Source of the DNA: Acidobacteriota bacterium
GTDB taxonomy: Bacteria > Acidobacteriota > Vicinamibacteria > Vicinamibacterales > CAVVIG01
Assembly: GCA_003222395.1 (NCBI GenBank)
Contig: QHWB01000035.1
Location: forward strand, 1 to 64,000
Length of the DNA stretch: 64,000 nt
Direction: 5' to 3'
The translations under genes and the position numbers were made by a program. Each line of letters begins with the position of its first letter. The stretch's first letter is position 1. The notes under the pieces were generated by a model that was not told the DNA's origin, did no database searches, and saw only the letters and a program-made list of their open reading frames with translations. Positions 27,145 to 37,405 of this stretch are shown here, piece after piece.

Positions 27145-30015
27145 TCAGCCGCGCTCTGCCGCGGCGTGTACGTCACGGAGCCGCAGTCCGTTCGGCAACG
27201 GCTCGCCGAACGCGCGGCTCGTGTCGGCCAACGTCGGCCGGACGACCTCATACAGGGGACGCGACGCATCCGCCTCGATGCCAGCTGCGCGCAGCCGTTC
27301 TCGCGCCGCTTCGAGGACCTCGTCGGCGACGTCGCGCAGCGCATCGGCGGTGACCGCGCCGATCTGGACGATCGCCGCGGCCAACTCCGGCGTCCACCGC
27401 TTGACGGCGATCAGCTGCTCCAGCCACCGGGCCGCATCCGAAGCCGAGACGACGCTCGTCAACGGACCGTACATCGGCGTGCGCGCGCCGAGCCGTCCAA
27501 TCGACCACAGCAGGCTCGCGTTGTCGTCGTCTCGCGTCAGGCGGCCGAGGACCTCGTCGCCAATCTTCACGCGCGTCGCAGCGTCCAGCCGCTCGAGGCT
27601 CGCCAGCAGCCGCCAGCTTTCGCGTTCGATCTGCGGCTTGACGCGCGGCGGCTTGCGGCTGCCGACGCCGAGCTCTCCCATGACGTTCTGCGCGAGCTCG
27701 CGCTGCTGGCCAGCGCCAAGGCCGCCGGCCACGCGCTGCCAGAGGACGAGCCATTCCGCGCGGTTTTGCACTGACTTCTCGAAGATCAACCCGGCGCTGT
27801 AAATCTCACGCCCCTTTCCGATGCGCCAGGTATCCTTCGCGGCCCCGAATCCTGGCCGCACGCAGAATCCGAATAGGTTGAGCCACCGCGCCTCGTGCGC
27901 CGCCGACCGACGGCGGCCCTCGGCGACGTCAATCACCGCATCGGCGAGCCGCCGAATCGCACCGAGCGGCCACGCACTTTTTGCGTAGCCGAATTGCTGC
28001 TCGAGCCCCGCCACGAGGTTCTCCGGCGTCGTCGCCGCGGCCCCGGGTTGTCCGCTGGCGACCGGATGCGCCGCAGGCGCGCCGGCGCTCGCGAATACGG
28101 AACGCACCAGCATCTCTCCGGCAGCCATCGCAGCATCTTCGATGATGACGGTGTCGGCTGATTGCTCGTCCGGCTCCGGCGCGCCTGTATCGGCGACGGA
28201 ATCCACTACGCCGCGGACCTGAAACTGCAGCCGCCACCGATGCTCGCTGCTCGTCGAGATGCAGGACAATTCGAGCGTACCCAATTCGGTGAATCGTACG
28301 GAGAGTTGCACCGGCAGCTCGACGTGCCGCGATTTCTTCCCGTAGCGGAAGACCGTCACGAGCGGCGTGTGATCCTGCACGTCCGCTGAAGCGAGCGACA
28401 CGAGGTCGCCGCCGCGATCAGACCGGATTGTGGAGCTGTAAACGGAGAACGCGACCGGCCGATTGGTCATGATCGTGAACGGGTGATCGAACGTCTGCGC
28501 CGTTCCTTCGTCCGTGCCCCGCGCCAGGACACAGACGGCGGTGATCACGTCGGGCTCGTGTGCGCCCCGCAGCGCCACATAATACGCACGTCCGCTTCCT
28601 GCCTTCACGAGCGCGCCCGCGCTGCCGATGCCGGCGCGGAGACGCGCGTACACGGCGGCGCCGAGGGCCACCGCCGCTTCGAGATTCCCGGCGATCAGAA
28701 GCCGCGGCACTGCGCCACACCAGTGTGCCAGCGCCTCGGCTACGCGCTCGCGCGCGACAGCGGGCGTGAAGAAGCCGCCGTTAAACAACACCAGATCCGG
28801 CCGCACGAGCCGCTGGCCACCGTCCGAGCGCACCGCGCGATGGTCACTCGGCAGCACCAACGCCGAACGGGCGAGGAATGCCGCAAGGTGCCGCGTGATC
28901 GCGGGATCGGCCTCGAACGGCAGCCCGAGCTCGCGCAGCCCCAGCCGGCGATCTCGCGGGGCGCCAGTCGTATCCGACTCGACGATGGGCAGGAACTGGT
29001 CGAGCGTGGATTGGACCTCCATCTTCGTCAGCTCCACCGTGATCGATCCGCCGACGACGCTGCGGCCGCCGCCGAGGACCGTGATCGGGATCTGCTCCGG
29101 CGCGGCATCGCTCAGCAGCCGCTCCTTCGCCGCATTGCAGGAGCGGCGGAGCGCTGCCCGCTGCGTGATCGCGAGACGCAGTCCCAGACGGGCGGCGGTC
29201 ATCTTCCGCTCGACGAGTGTGGCGAGCGCCAGGTCGACGTTGTCGCCGCCGAGCAGGAGGTGATCGCCGATCGCCATCCGCTCGAACGCGGGGGCGCCCG
29301 CCTCCATCCGGATTCGAATCAGGCTGAAATCTGACGTGCCGCCGCCCACGTCGCAGACAAGCGCCACGTCGTCGTCTTCGAGCGCGGCTGCGCCGCCGTG
29401 GTCGGCCATCCACGCATAGAACGCGGCAATCGGCTCCTCGATCAGCGTGAGATGGACGAGCCCGGCGGCCTGCGCCGCTTCGACGGTCAGCTCGCGCGCC
29501 TCCTCATCGAACGACGAGGGCACCGTCAGGACGATCGTCTGGTGCTCGAACTGCAGCGCCTCGTCGTCGGAGGCAACGGTCGCGTTCCAGGCGTCGCGCA
29601 TGTGCATCAGGTACTGAGCGGACGCAGCAACCGGTGAGATGTGCGGGCTGTCACCGGTCGCACCCCACGGCAGAAACGCCGCGCGGCGATCCACCGCGCC
29701 GTGGGCGAGCCACGACTTCGCCGAGGACACCTGCCGTCCCGGCGCCAACGCGCCACGGTCGCGCGCGAAGACGCCGACGATGGCGGCTGGTCTCTGGTTC
29801 CACGGCAGCGCCGCCGAGCCGTTCGCGATTTCGTCGGGCTCAGGAAAATAGAGGAACGACGGCAAGATCGGCCGCGACTCGAGTGACCCGGGCGCCGTCA
29901 GCTGCGGTACGCGAAAGAGCTCGACGCGTCCACGCGGATCGCGGGTGTCGACGTAGGCGACCGCGGAGTTGGTGGTCCCGAGATCGATGCCGATGAGAAA
30001 CGGCGACGGAACCAT
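27145..30015 (-). CDS. Hsp70-family protein with DUF3731-type C-terminal region
   Basis: 956 residues. Residues 1-~560 are an Hsp70-type actin-like ATPase: phosphate-1 loop IGIDLGTTNSAVAYVD, the segment VLTVPSSFDEEARELTVEAA, phosphate-2 CDVGGGTSDFSLI, and VRPDLVLFNGGFFTPAVARE. A beta-sandwich substrate-binding-like part follows. The last ~330 residues (SAAHEARWLNLFGFCVRPGF, WRIGKGREIYSAGLIFEKSV, LLWSIGRLGARTPMYGPL) are the helical DUF3731 type. DnaK C-terminal lid and EEVD-like tail are absent. It follows a shorter Hsp70 (30067-31968) by 51 bp in the same direction and is probably co-transcribed. Confidence 0.85.
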   Translation of the reverse strand: MVPSPFLIGIDLGTTNSAVAYVDTRDPRGRVELFRVPQLTAPGSLESRPILPSFLYFPEPDEIANGSAALPWNQRPAAIVGVFARDRGALAPGRQVSSAKSWLAHGAVDRRAAFLPWGATGDSPHISPVAASAQYLMHMRDAWNATVASDDEALQFEHQTIVLTVPSSFDEEARELTVEAAQAAGLVHLTLIEEPIAAFYAWMADHGGAAALEDDDVALVCDVGGGTSDFSLIRIRMEAGAPAFERMAIGDHLLLGGDNVDLALATLVERKMTAARLGLRLAITQRAALRRSCNAAKERLLSDAAPEQIPITVLGGGRSVVGGSITVELTKMEVQSTLDQFLPIVESDTTGAPRDRRLGLRELGLPFEADPAITRHLAAFLARSALVLPSDHRAVRSDGGQRLVRPDLVLFNGGFFTPAVARERVAEALAHWCGAVPRLLIAGNLEAAVALGAAVYARLRAGIGSAGALVKAGSGRAYYVALRGAHEPDVITAVCVLARGTDEGTAQTFDHPFTIMTNRPVAFSVYSSTIRSDRGGDLVSLASADVQDHTPLVTVFRYGKKSRHVELPVQLSVRFTELGTLELSCISTSSEHRWRLQFQVRGVVDSVADTGAPEPDEQSADTVIIEDAAMAAGEMLVRSVFASAGAPAAHPVASGQPGAAATTPENLVAGLEQQFGYAKSAWPLGAIRRLADAVIDVAEGRRRSAAHEARWLNLFGFCVRPGFGAAKDTWRIGKGREIYSAGLIFEKSVQNRAEWLVLWQRVAGGLGAGQQRELAQNVMGELGVGSRKPPRVKPQIERESWRLLASLERLDAATRVKIGDEVLGRLTRDDDNASLLWSIGRLGARTPMYGPLTSVVSASDAARWLEQLIAVKRWTPELAAAIVQIGAVTADALRDVADEVLEAARERLRAAGIEADASRPLYEVVRPTLADTSRAFGEPLPNGLRLRDVHAAAERG

Positions 30016-30066
30016 GAGACTGGAAGGGTGCCGAACTCTGCAGGTCGGACATGAGAAGCGACAGTC

Positions 30067-31968
30067 TTACGCTCTCACATCGTCAGTTCCGACGTCCTCA
30101 TTGTGGCGGATGTTCAGCTCGAGCTTCCATCGCTGGTCGCCGTCCTTCGCGTTGCACCACAACTCGAGCGTGCCGATCTCGGTGACGCGGCTCTCGAGCG
30201 TCACCGGTACGATTTCATGGGCCGATATCGCGGCCACGCTGGCGCCATCATCTGCGCCGAGGGTGACTTCGAGGGGTGAGAGCTCCTCGAGGTCCTCGCC
30301 CCAATCCTCGATGATCATCCCGGGCGCATCGCTCTTGCGAATCGTCGAGGTCAGGAACCGGAATTCCGCCGGCGCGCCAACGGCGAGGCCGAAGTCGCGG
30401 CCAGTAATCGGCGCGCTCGTCCCTTCTTCCATCCCGAAGGGCACGACGCACAGCGCTTTCAACGGCGCGGCAAATCCCGGCACCGTCGGCATCGCGCTCT
30501 CGATGCCGACGTAGTAGCTGCGCGACGCGCCGCTGCGAATGCGCACGCCGCGGCCGCTCGCGCGCGCCCGCCCATAATAGGCGGCGCCGCGGGCGACCGC
30601 GTGATCGAGATCGGGTGCGTCGAGCACATGTGCCGCATCGAGGGGCGCGAATCCCTCATGCGCGAGCCATCCGCTCAGCACGTCAATCATCCGCGCGCCG
30701 AGCGGACCAGCTTTCATCATGCCGCCGTTGAAGAGCACGTGCGTCGGACACGCGAGGCCGCTCGGGCCACGTCGGACCGCGGCGCCCGACGGACCGCCCG
30801 CCTGTCGCGTGAGAAATCCCGCGAGGTGGCGTGTGACCGCCGGATCGGCGGCGTACGGCAATCCGAGCTCCTGCAGTCCCATCTGCCGGCGCCGCGCCGG
30901 CATCTCCTCGGCACCGACGATTGGGAAAAAGCCATCGACGAGCACCTGATTCAGATCGTCGCGCCGCAGCTCGGTGCGAATCGTGCCGCCGATCAACCGA
31001 GTGCCCCTGCCGAGCACCGTAATGGGGTGGGTGCGCTCGTGAGGCCGCGCGAACAGCGCCTCCTTCGCGACGCGGCATTGATGCCACAGAGCCTGCAGCT
31101 GCCACCGGTCGATGCGATGGCCGTCCGCCTCGAGCCGCTGCTGTGCCACGCGCGCGAGGGCGAGGTCCATGTTATCCCCGCCGAGCAGGATGTGATCGCC
31201 AATCGCGACGCGCTCGAGCGCGAGATCGCCGTCGCGCTCGCTGACCAGAATCAAGCTGAAATCGGTCGTGCCGCCGCCGATGTCCACCACCAGCAGCAGA
31301 TCGCCAACACGGAGGCGGTGACGCCAGCGATCGCCAGCGCTGTCGATCCACGCATAGAGCGCCGCCTGCGGCTCCTCGAGCAACGTCACGCGCGCGAGCC
31401 CCGCCTCCGCCGCCGCGCGAAGTGTCAGCTCGCGGGCTTCCTCGTCGAATGACGCTGGGACCGTGATCAGGACGTCTTGCCGGTCGAGCGGCGCTGTCGG
31501 CGTTCCGCCGGCGAACCGCGCGTCCCACGCGTGCCGCAGGTGTCGCAGATACTGCGCGGACGCGGTCACGGGCGACAGCTTGTCGACGTCATCGGGAGCG
31601 CCGAATGGCAGGATTGCCGACGTCCGGTTCACGCCGCCGTGCGACAGCCATGACTTTGCCGATGCCACGAGCCGGGAGGGGTTCTCCGCGCCGCGCTGCC
31701 GCGCCAGTTCGCCGACTACCCAGCGCCGGGTGCTGTCGTCGTCGTGCCACGGCAGCGCGAGGCTGTCGGCGGGAAAGTCGAACGCGCCGGCAACGTAGAG
31801 AAACGAGGGCAACAGCAACAGCGCCGCGACCTCGCTGGGATTGACAAGTTGCGGGACGGGCATCACCTCGATCGGAGACGGCTCCTCGGATGTCAAATCT
31901 ACATAAGCAATTGCCGAATTCGTCGTGCCGAGATCGATCCCGACGCTGTACGCTGCGCTGTTAGCCAT
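30067..31968 (-). CDS. Hsp70-family (HscC/DnaK-like) protein
   Basis: 633 residues. VGIDLGTTNSAIAYVDLTSE opens the ATPase domain; further motifs: VLITVPASFDEEARELTLRA, VVDIGGGTTDFSLILV, DHILLGGDNMDLALARVAQQ, THVLFNGGMMKAGPL. A beta-rich C-terminal ~120 residues (FRFLTSTIRKSDAPG ... TEIGTLELWCNAKDGDQRWK) replaces the canonical peptide-binding domain. It is about 45% shared-looking with the neighbouring 956-residue protein in the ATPase region, so the two are tandem paralogues with different tails. Confidence 0.85.
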   Translation of the reverse strand: MANSAAYSVGIDLGTTNSAIAYVDLTSEEPSPIEVMPVPQLVNPSEVAALLLLPSFLYVAGAFDFPADSLALPWHDDDSTRRWVVGELARQRGAENPSRLVASAKSWLSHGGVNRTSAILPFGAPDDVDKLSPVTASAQYLRHLRHAWDARFAGGTPTAPLDRQDVLITVPASFDEEARELTLRAAAEAGLARVTLLEEPQAALYAWIDSAGDRWRHRLRVGDLLLVVDIGGGTTDFSLILVSERDGDLALERVAIGDHILLGGDNMDLALARVAQQRLEADGHRIDRWQLQALWHQCRVAKEALFARPHERTHPITVLGRGTRLIGGTIRTELRRDDLNQVLVDGFFPIVGAEEMPARRRQMGLQELGLPYAADPAVTRHLAGFLTRQAGGPSGAAVRRGPSGLACPTHVLFNGGMMKAGPLGARMIDVLSGWLAHEGFAPLDAAHVLDAPDLDHAVARGAAYYGRARASGRGVRIRSGASRSYYVGIESAMPTVPGFAAPLKALCVVPFGMEEGTSAPITGRDFGLAVGAPAEFRFLTSTIRKSDAPGMIIEDWGEDLEELSPLEVTLGADDGASVAAISAHEIVPVTLESRVTEIGTLELWCNAKDGDQRWKLELNIRHNEDVGTDDVRA

Positions 31969-32018
31969 CGATTGCTCGGCCTACGAATGCTCTCCCGCGA
32001 AGGACACGGTGTGATGGC

Positions 32019-32531
32019 TCACCCGAGTTCGATCTCGGCCGGCGCGATGATCGCGCGACCAGACGCGGCGAGCGGAGGAAGATCGACGCGCGTCGCGCGC
32101 CACCCTGGATGCAGGACCGTGCCGCGAAACGGCGGCTGGCCGGCGACATGGCCGACGAGGTGCAGCGACGCGGGATCGATCGGCTGATTCTGTCCAACGG
32201 TGATCGCCTCGCCCTCGCGTCCGGCGAGAATCGCCTCGAGCGCGACATACCGCTCGAGCACACGGCGGCAGCCCGCGTGCACGTCGCGCGCCGCCACGCC
32301 GATCTGCGCGTCGGAGTAGGATCCGAGATCTTCGCGCAGAAAATCGACCAAGCGGCCCTCGCGCTGCAGCAGCGCGAGCAGTTGAATCGCGCGATCCGCC
32401 GCATCATCGGTGGCCGGGCGCACGGGCAATTCCACGCGCGCCTCGGGTTGCAGCGCGGCCGGAAGCCGGCCCTTGAATAAGATCGTGAAGAACGCCGCAA
32501 CGGCCATTTTGATGCGCGTCCAGAGCCTCAT
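32019..32531 (-). CDS. DUF2760 protein, partner of the Hsp70 pair
   Basis: 170 residues. Hydrophobic start MAVAAFFTILFKGRL, then RAIQLLALLQREGRLVDFLR, EDLGSYSDAQIGVAARDVHA, and a C-terminal beta domain LHLVGHVAGQPPFRGTVLHP. DUF2760 genes are found next to Hsp70-like genes in several phyla, and here the gene lies 50 bp upstream of the first Hsp70, same strand. Function is unknown; a cofactor or client adaptor of the Hsp70 pair is an inference from linkage. Confidence 0.8.
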   Translation of the reverse strand: MRLWTRIKMAVAAFFTILFKGRLPAALQPEARVELPVRPATDDAADRAIQLLALLQREGRLVDFLREDLGSYSDAQIGVAARDVHAGCRRVLERYVALEAILAGREGEAITVGQNQPIDPASLHLVGHVAGQPPFRGTVLHPGWRATRVDLPPLAASGRAIIAPAEIELG

Positions 32532-32535
32532 CGCC

Positions 32536-32868
32536 TCATTGTGACATGAAGATTTCAGGACGTGTTGTCGCCGGCTTCAAGACCGGCGACGTCGGTTCGG
32601 GGCACGAGATCGTTTGCCGGACGAACACGCGGCCATTATGACCGCCTGGCGGGACAGGCCAACCGTACTTACCGGGGCGCTCTTTACCGTCGACCTCTGC
32701 GACCCGAGGTTTCACGATCCGCTTAATGAGGCCAACTGGCAGCGGCTCGCTGAGCGGAAATTGGACGGTCCCTTTCGAGGTCTTGAACGCCGTCAGTTCG
32801 GTGAGTGTCCTGCAGCCCACGACGAGGGCGAGCGCCGACGCAATAGCCGGGCGTGTAGTCCCTCTCAC
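32536..32868 (-). pseudogene. DUF1801/YdhG-like C-terminal fragment
   Basis: About 50 residues (LTAFKTSKGTVQFPLSEPLP, then VGLIKRIVKPRVAEVDGKER) match the C-terminal part of DUF1801 (iron-chaperone-like) proteins. The preceding residues and the long proline-rich tail look unrelated. Fragment only. Confidence 0.45.
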
Positions 32869-32927
32869 TCGATATGTCTGCGGGATTCGGGGCCGACGTT
32901 CATCGGTTCGTCAGTTTCTGCACTTCC

Positions 32928-33897
<970 letters not shown>

Positions 33898-33964
33898 TAG
33901 CGCAGCGATCCGCGGCGGATGTGCCTAGGGGTGATTCGGATACGGATGTCAGTACCATGCGCCA

Positions 33965-34052
33965 ATGCAGCTCGACCATCTGAACATGCTGGCGGCGTTC
34001 CTGACCATTGCGGGAAGAGCAAAGCTTTCAAGGCGGCGAAACGGCTGTAATT
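33965..34052 (+). pseudogene. LysR-type regulator N-terminal fragment
   Basis: MQLDHLNMLAAFLTIA is the first helix of a LysR DNA-binding domain. A shift then gives KAAKRL, the next conserved helix element, and the frame closes at once. Only about 30 residues of the usual ~300 remain. It is divergent from the aldo/keto reductase remnant, the classic arrangement of a LysR and its target. Confidence 0.55.
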
Positions 34053-34068
34053 ATCGGGAGGCGCGTTT

Positions 34069-34549
34069 ATGAGCCCAAACGGATATACAGAAGTTCGCCA
34101 AGAACGCGACCGCGACCGGTCAGGCGGTTAAGGGATCACGGATGAGGAACGAGCCGCGATGAAGGAGCGCGCCCGAGAGCTGAAGGCGGAAATGCGCCGC
34201 GGCCCGCGCACGAAAAAGTCGGACGGCGAAAAGGACGTGCTCGCGAAGATTGCCGAGATGCCGAACCGGATCCCGCCATGGCCGAACGGCTCCATGCCAT
34301 CGTCAAAGTCAGCGCGCAGGCCTCTCGCCGAGGGCTTATTACCGGATGCCCGCGTACACCAAGGACGGCAATGTCGTCTGCTTCTTCCAAAGCGCGCACA
34401 CGTTCAAGGCGCGGTACGCGACGTTCGGCTTCAGCGACAAGGCGAACTTCGACGAAGACAGCGTGTCGCCGGTCGCCTTCGCGCTGAAAGAGTTGACCGC
34501 CGCCGACGAGGCGATGATCGGCGCGCTCGTGAAGAAAGCGGTGAGGTGA
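34069..34549 (+). pseudogene. DUF1801-like protein, frameshifted
   Basis: ATG 34069 follows a good ribosome site (GGGAGG). The coding signal runs in three frames: IQKFAKNATATGQAVKG, then ITDEERAAMKERARELKAEM, then MPAYTKDGNVVCFFQSAHTF, ATFGFSDKANFDEDSVSPVA and the end ALVKKAVR. The pieces assemble into one ~155-residue DUF1801 (YdhG/iron-chaperone-like) protein. Confidence 0.6.
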
Positions 34550-34943
34550 GGACCGAGTTCGCCACGGGATAGGAGCCAACTACAGAGGATGCGCCCAGGC
34601 GTCGTTGGCTAAACGCGCGCGAGTGCGCGGGTCCTCGATACTCTTGACGCGTCTCGTCTTCTGGCGGTGTTCCGTGATGCCCGCTGAGGCACATTCTGTG
34701 GGAGCCTCGAAAGACCGGCCGCGCCGAGGAGGACGCCTACGCCGAAATTGCTGAGGCGGATCTCCACAAAGGCTCGATCGGCTGGCATTGAACGTCGCGC
34801 CCGTCAACCCGTTCGTTGACGGCAGCTAATCGATTCACCGCGATCACGATCGGTCGGAGGCCGGCGGGCCGAAAACGAACCACACGTAATAGACACGCGG
34901 CTTCGCGGCCGGTGCGAACGGATCAATGTTTATCGGGAGAAAG
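34550..34943. other. Unassigned stretch at the island's left flank
   Basis: About 390 bp with no confident gene. A short plus-strand segment (RKTGRAEEDAYAEIAEADLH, ending near 34790) looks faintly coding and may be another remnant. Confidence 0.35.
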
Positions 34944-34958
34944 GTTGGTTGCGGGGGC
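34944..34958. other. Left attachment site (att) of the island
   Basis: gttggttgcgggggc, identical to 49951-49965. The right copy is the 3' end of the initiator tRNA, so this is the displaced tRNA-end copy. It is followed by ctcgaacc, itself reminiscent of a T-loop. Exact duplication over 15 bp at the two ends of a region carrying a recombinase supports att sites. Confidence 0.7.
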
Positions 34959-35038
34959 TCGAACCAAGCTGTATCGGCAGCTCTGTTGGGCGGCGGCGTG
35001 ATGAGCGACAAACGCCGTTTTTCCGAAGTGTTTCCGCC

Positions 35039-35947
35039 ATGTTCGACGATCCTCGCTGGGGCGACGACCCGCGCGAACGCGATGACGATTCGCGCGACCG
35101 TGACCCGCTCGATCCCCGAGACGCTTTCGTAGACAAGCTCAACCTACCACGCGGATTCGAGCGCGAGATCGTCCGCGACCGCGATCGCGAGTACGAGTTG
35201 CGCGGCTCTGAATCCCGCACCCTGAGTATCGTCGGCAGCTTTCGGGTAGTGTCGTCCCGCGACCTGCGCGACCACGACGGCCGGCCGCTCGACTCCCGCA
35301 AAGGCGACCTACGACACCTGCGCGAACAGGGTCTGGTCCGGACCATTTCGGTCGACGGCCATCGCGACGTCGCCGTCGTCCTGACCGAACGCGGACGCGA
35401 TCTGCTCGAATCGCATCGGCGCGATCGTGATGGTCGCGAGGCCGGCAGTCGCGGTGCCGATTCGAAGTCTCAGCAGCGCTTCTACGCCGAACTGAAGAAG
35501 CCGCGCGAGGTCGAACACGACATGCAGATCTACCGCGCGTACGAACGCGAAGCGCAACGCCTACAGGAGCGTGGCGCGCGGGTTGAACGCGTCGTCCTCG
35601 ATTACGAGTTGAAGCGCGAGTACCAGCGGTTCTTGCAGGAGCGGAACCGCGGCCGTGCGGATAGCGATGGGCGGCCAGATCGCATTGAGTCGGAGATTGC
35701 GGATTGGGCGCGAGAGCGCGAGCTGCCCTACTTCGACGGGCATGTGCATTTCCCTGACGCACGCATCGAGTACATCGACCGTGACGGTCGTCTCGATCAC
35801 GTCGACATCGAGGTCGTCACTCTGCACTACCGCGGCACTCACGGTGCCGCTGCCTGCCGATCTGGATTCTCGACGTTTTGCGGATCGAGTGCTCGAACCG
35901 GCGGTTCGCCGTTCGATCCCGACTACGCCAGCGAGGTGTTGCGATGA
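35039..35947 (+). CDS. Winged-helix mobile-element protein
   Basis: 302 residues from ATG 35039. The first ~50 residues are Asp/Arg-rich and disordered. A winged helix occupies about 60-120 (VGSFRVVSSRDLRDHDGRPL, LRHLREQGLVRTISVDG, VVLTERGRDLLES). A charged helical region (AYEREAQRLQERGARVERVV, YELKREYQRFLQERN) leads to a C-terminal acidic beta part (FDGHVHFPDARIEYIDRDG). It overlaps the next start by 4 bp. Probably DNA-binding at a plasmid/island origin; not a recognised relaxase. Confidence 0.6.
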   Translation: MFDDPRWGDDPRERDDDSRDRDPLDPRDAFVDKLNLPRGFEREIVRDRDREYELRGSESRTLSIVGSFRVVSSRDLRDHDGRPLDSRKGDLRHLREQGLVRTISVDGHRDVAVVLTERGRDLLESHRRDRDGREAGSRGADSKSQQRFYAELKKPREVEHDMQIYRAYEREAQRLQERGARVERVVLDYELKREYQRFLQERNRGRADSDGRPDRIESEIADWARERELPYFDGHVHFPDARIEYIDRDGRLDHVDIEVVTLHYRGTHGAAACRSGFSTFCGSSARTGGSPFDPDYASEVLR

Positions 35948-37050
35948 CAGCCGAACCACGCGTCAAAGCTGTCGCAGAGTTTGGCTTCACCGAGCGCCAG
36001 GCACGGTTCCTCGCGACCGTGATGCTGCATTCCGGCGTGTGTCTTCAACGCCAGTACGCGAGGTTTGCCGGCATCGTCCACGGGCAGAAGACGAGGAAGT
36101 TTTTCGACAGGCTCGTGAGGCGCGGGCACGTGAGGGCGTACACGTGTCGCCACAACCGCGGACGGGTCTATCGCGTGCACCACAAGCCGCTGTACCGAGC
36201 CATCGGCGAGACCGACAGCAGGCATCGCCGGCCGATGTCGGCAGTCCGCGTGGTCGACAATCTGGTGTTGCTCGACGCGATGCTCGCCACCCCCTCCGTT
36301 GAGTGGCTGACAGGCGACAAGGAAAGGCCCGTCCACCTCGCCAGGGTTACCGGTATCAGCCCTGAGGAAGCCGAGCGGCTGACGCGGCGCGAAGGTGACG
36401 ACAACGCTGCACGCGCGACGCGGGACCGGATGCCGATCGGCGTCGATCCGTCCGGTCGTTGGGTGTTCGTCTACGTCGTGACAGGCGACCAGCGCGATGA
36501 TTTCGAGTGGTTCCTCCAGCGACACGCAGGAACGCTCGCTGTGCTGCCGGCATGGACTCTTCGCATCGCCGTTCCGCCCGACCTTGCGTGGCTTGGCGAG
36601 AGGTACCGCGAGGAGGCCCGCTGCGAGCTTGCCACGGCCCTCCCGGATCTCGTCAATCACCTTCGCTGGTACTTCAGACAGCGGCGTGCGCATACTCTCG
36701 AACGCGCCTTGATCGACAACCAGGAGGGCTACGACGAAGCGCACTACGCCTTTGGCGCGACTCGACTTCAGGTGCTTTACAGGCGATGGCTCAAACAGGG
36801 CGACACTGCCTTTGAGGCGATCTCATCAGCCGCGATCGCCGAGGCGATCAAGCATGGCGTGGGACGCGTCGAATGCCTCGTCTTGCCGTTCTCTTATCTG
36901 CATCTGTCGCCCCTGGTCGGCTCGACTCGATCGACGTCGCAGGGGGCCGAGGAGGGTGAAGATAGGCCAACACCGTCTCGGCCCCCTCTCGGATCGTCTA
37001 GCTTTTCCAGCCAAGTCACGCCAGAGCACGCCACGCAGACAAGCGCGTGA
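35944..37050 (+). CDS. Winged-helix hypothetical protein of mobile elements (replication-relaxation-like)
   Basis: 368 residues from ATG 35944 (ATGA overlap with the upstream stop). The N-terminus resembles replication-relaxation/MobC-like winged helices: FTERQARFLATVMLHSGVCL, QYARFAGIVHGQKTRKFFDR, GRVYRVHHKPLYRAIG. The middle (WVFVYVVTGDQRDDFEWFLQ, LRIAVPPDLAWLGERYREEA) and a helical end follow, then a Ser/Thr/Pro-rich tail from about residue 330. Forms a two-gene unit with 35039-35947, a pairing I associate with acidobacterial mobile islands. Confidence 0.6.
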   Translation: MTAEPRVKAVAEFGFTERQARFLATVMLHSGVCLQRQYARFAGIVHGQKTRKFFDRLVRRGHVRAYTCRHNRGRVYRVHHKPLYRAIGETDSRHRRPMSAVRVVDNLVLLDAMLATPSVEWLTGDKERPVHLARVTGISPEEAERLTRREGDDNAARATRDRMPIGVDPSGRWVFVYVVTGDQRDDFEWFLQRHAGTLAVLPAWTLRIAVPPDLAWLGERYREEARCELATALPDLVNHLRWYFRQRRAHTLERALIDNQEGYDEAHYAFGATRLQVLYRRWLKQGDTAFEAISSAAIAEAIKHGVGRVECLVLPFSYLHLSPLVGSTRSTSQGAEEGEDRPTPSRPPLGSSSFSSQVTPEHATQTSA

Positions 37051-37114
37051 TGGGGAGAATCGCTTGCGTGACGACGACTTCGGCCGCGCGGCTCGCTGTG
37101 CCGGTCGCAATGAA

Positions 37115-37135
37115 GGGCGGCGCATTTTGCCGCCC
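37115..37135. repeat. Short hairpin after the mobile-element gene pair
   Basis: Perfect 7-bp stem gggcggc / gccgccc with loop gcatttt, 65 bp after the stop at 37050. No U-tract follows, so it is not a standard intrinsic terminator. Confidence 0.5.
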
Positions 37136-37162
37136 GAGGACTGCAGCGCAAGTACAGCAACC

Positions 37163-37231
37163 GGGGCGTGAGCGACCCCGGTGCCGGCGCCTGAATTCGT
37201 TCCCGCCGTTGTTCGGGGTCGCTCACGCCCC
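37163..37231. repeat. Perfect 18-bp inverted repeat with 33-nt loop
   Basis: Arms ggggcgtgagcgaccccg (37163-37180) and cggggtcgctcacgcccc (37214-37231) are exact complements. Further small dyads follow (tgcggc-aatcc-gccgca near 37265). The 37051-37405 gap holds no convincing gene. Candidate origin of transfer/replication or protein-binding region of the island. Confidence 0.6.
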
Positions 37232-37405
37232 CCTTGTTGTCGACGCAAATCGCCACGAAATGTTGCGGCAATCCGCCGCAGTCTCCGTCGTCGATCGCGC
37301 GCGAGAATGGACGGCATTTCACCTTGGGCCAACCGCGCGGCATCTTTGCCAGAAATGTCGCGGCGACGCGCCGTCGCGCAATCCATGCAGTACGCTGTGC
37401 CGGCT

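Noticed and set aside
28483-29334. Plus-strand open frame opposite the long Hsp70
   Set aside because: Arg-rich, motif-free complement of a well-supported Hsp70; no ribosome site.
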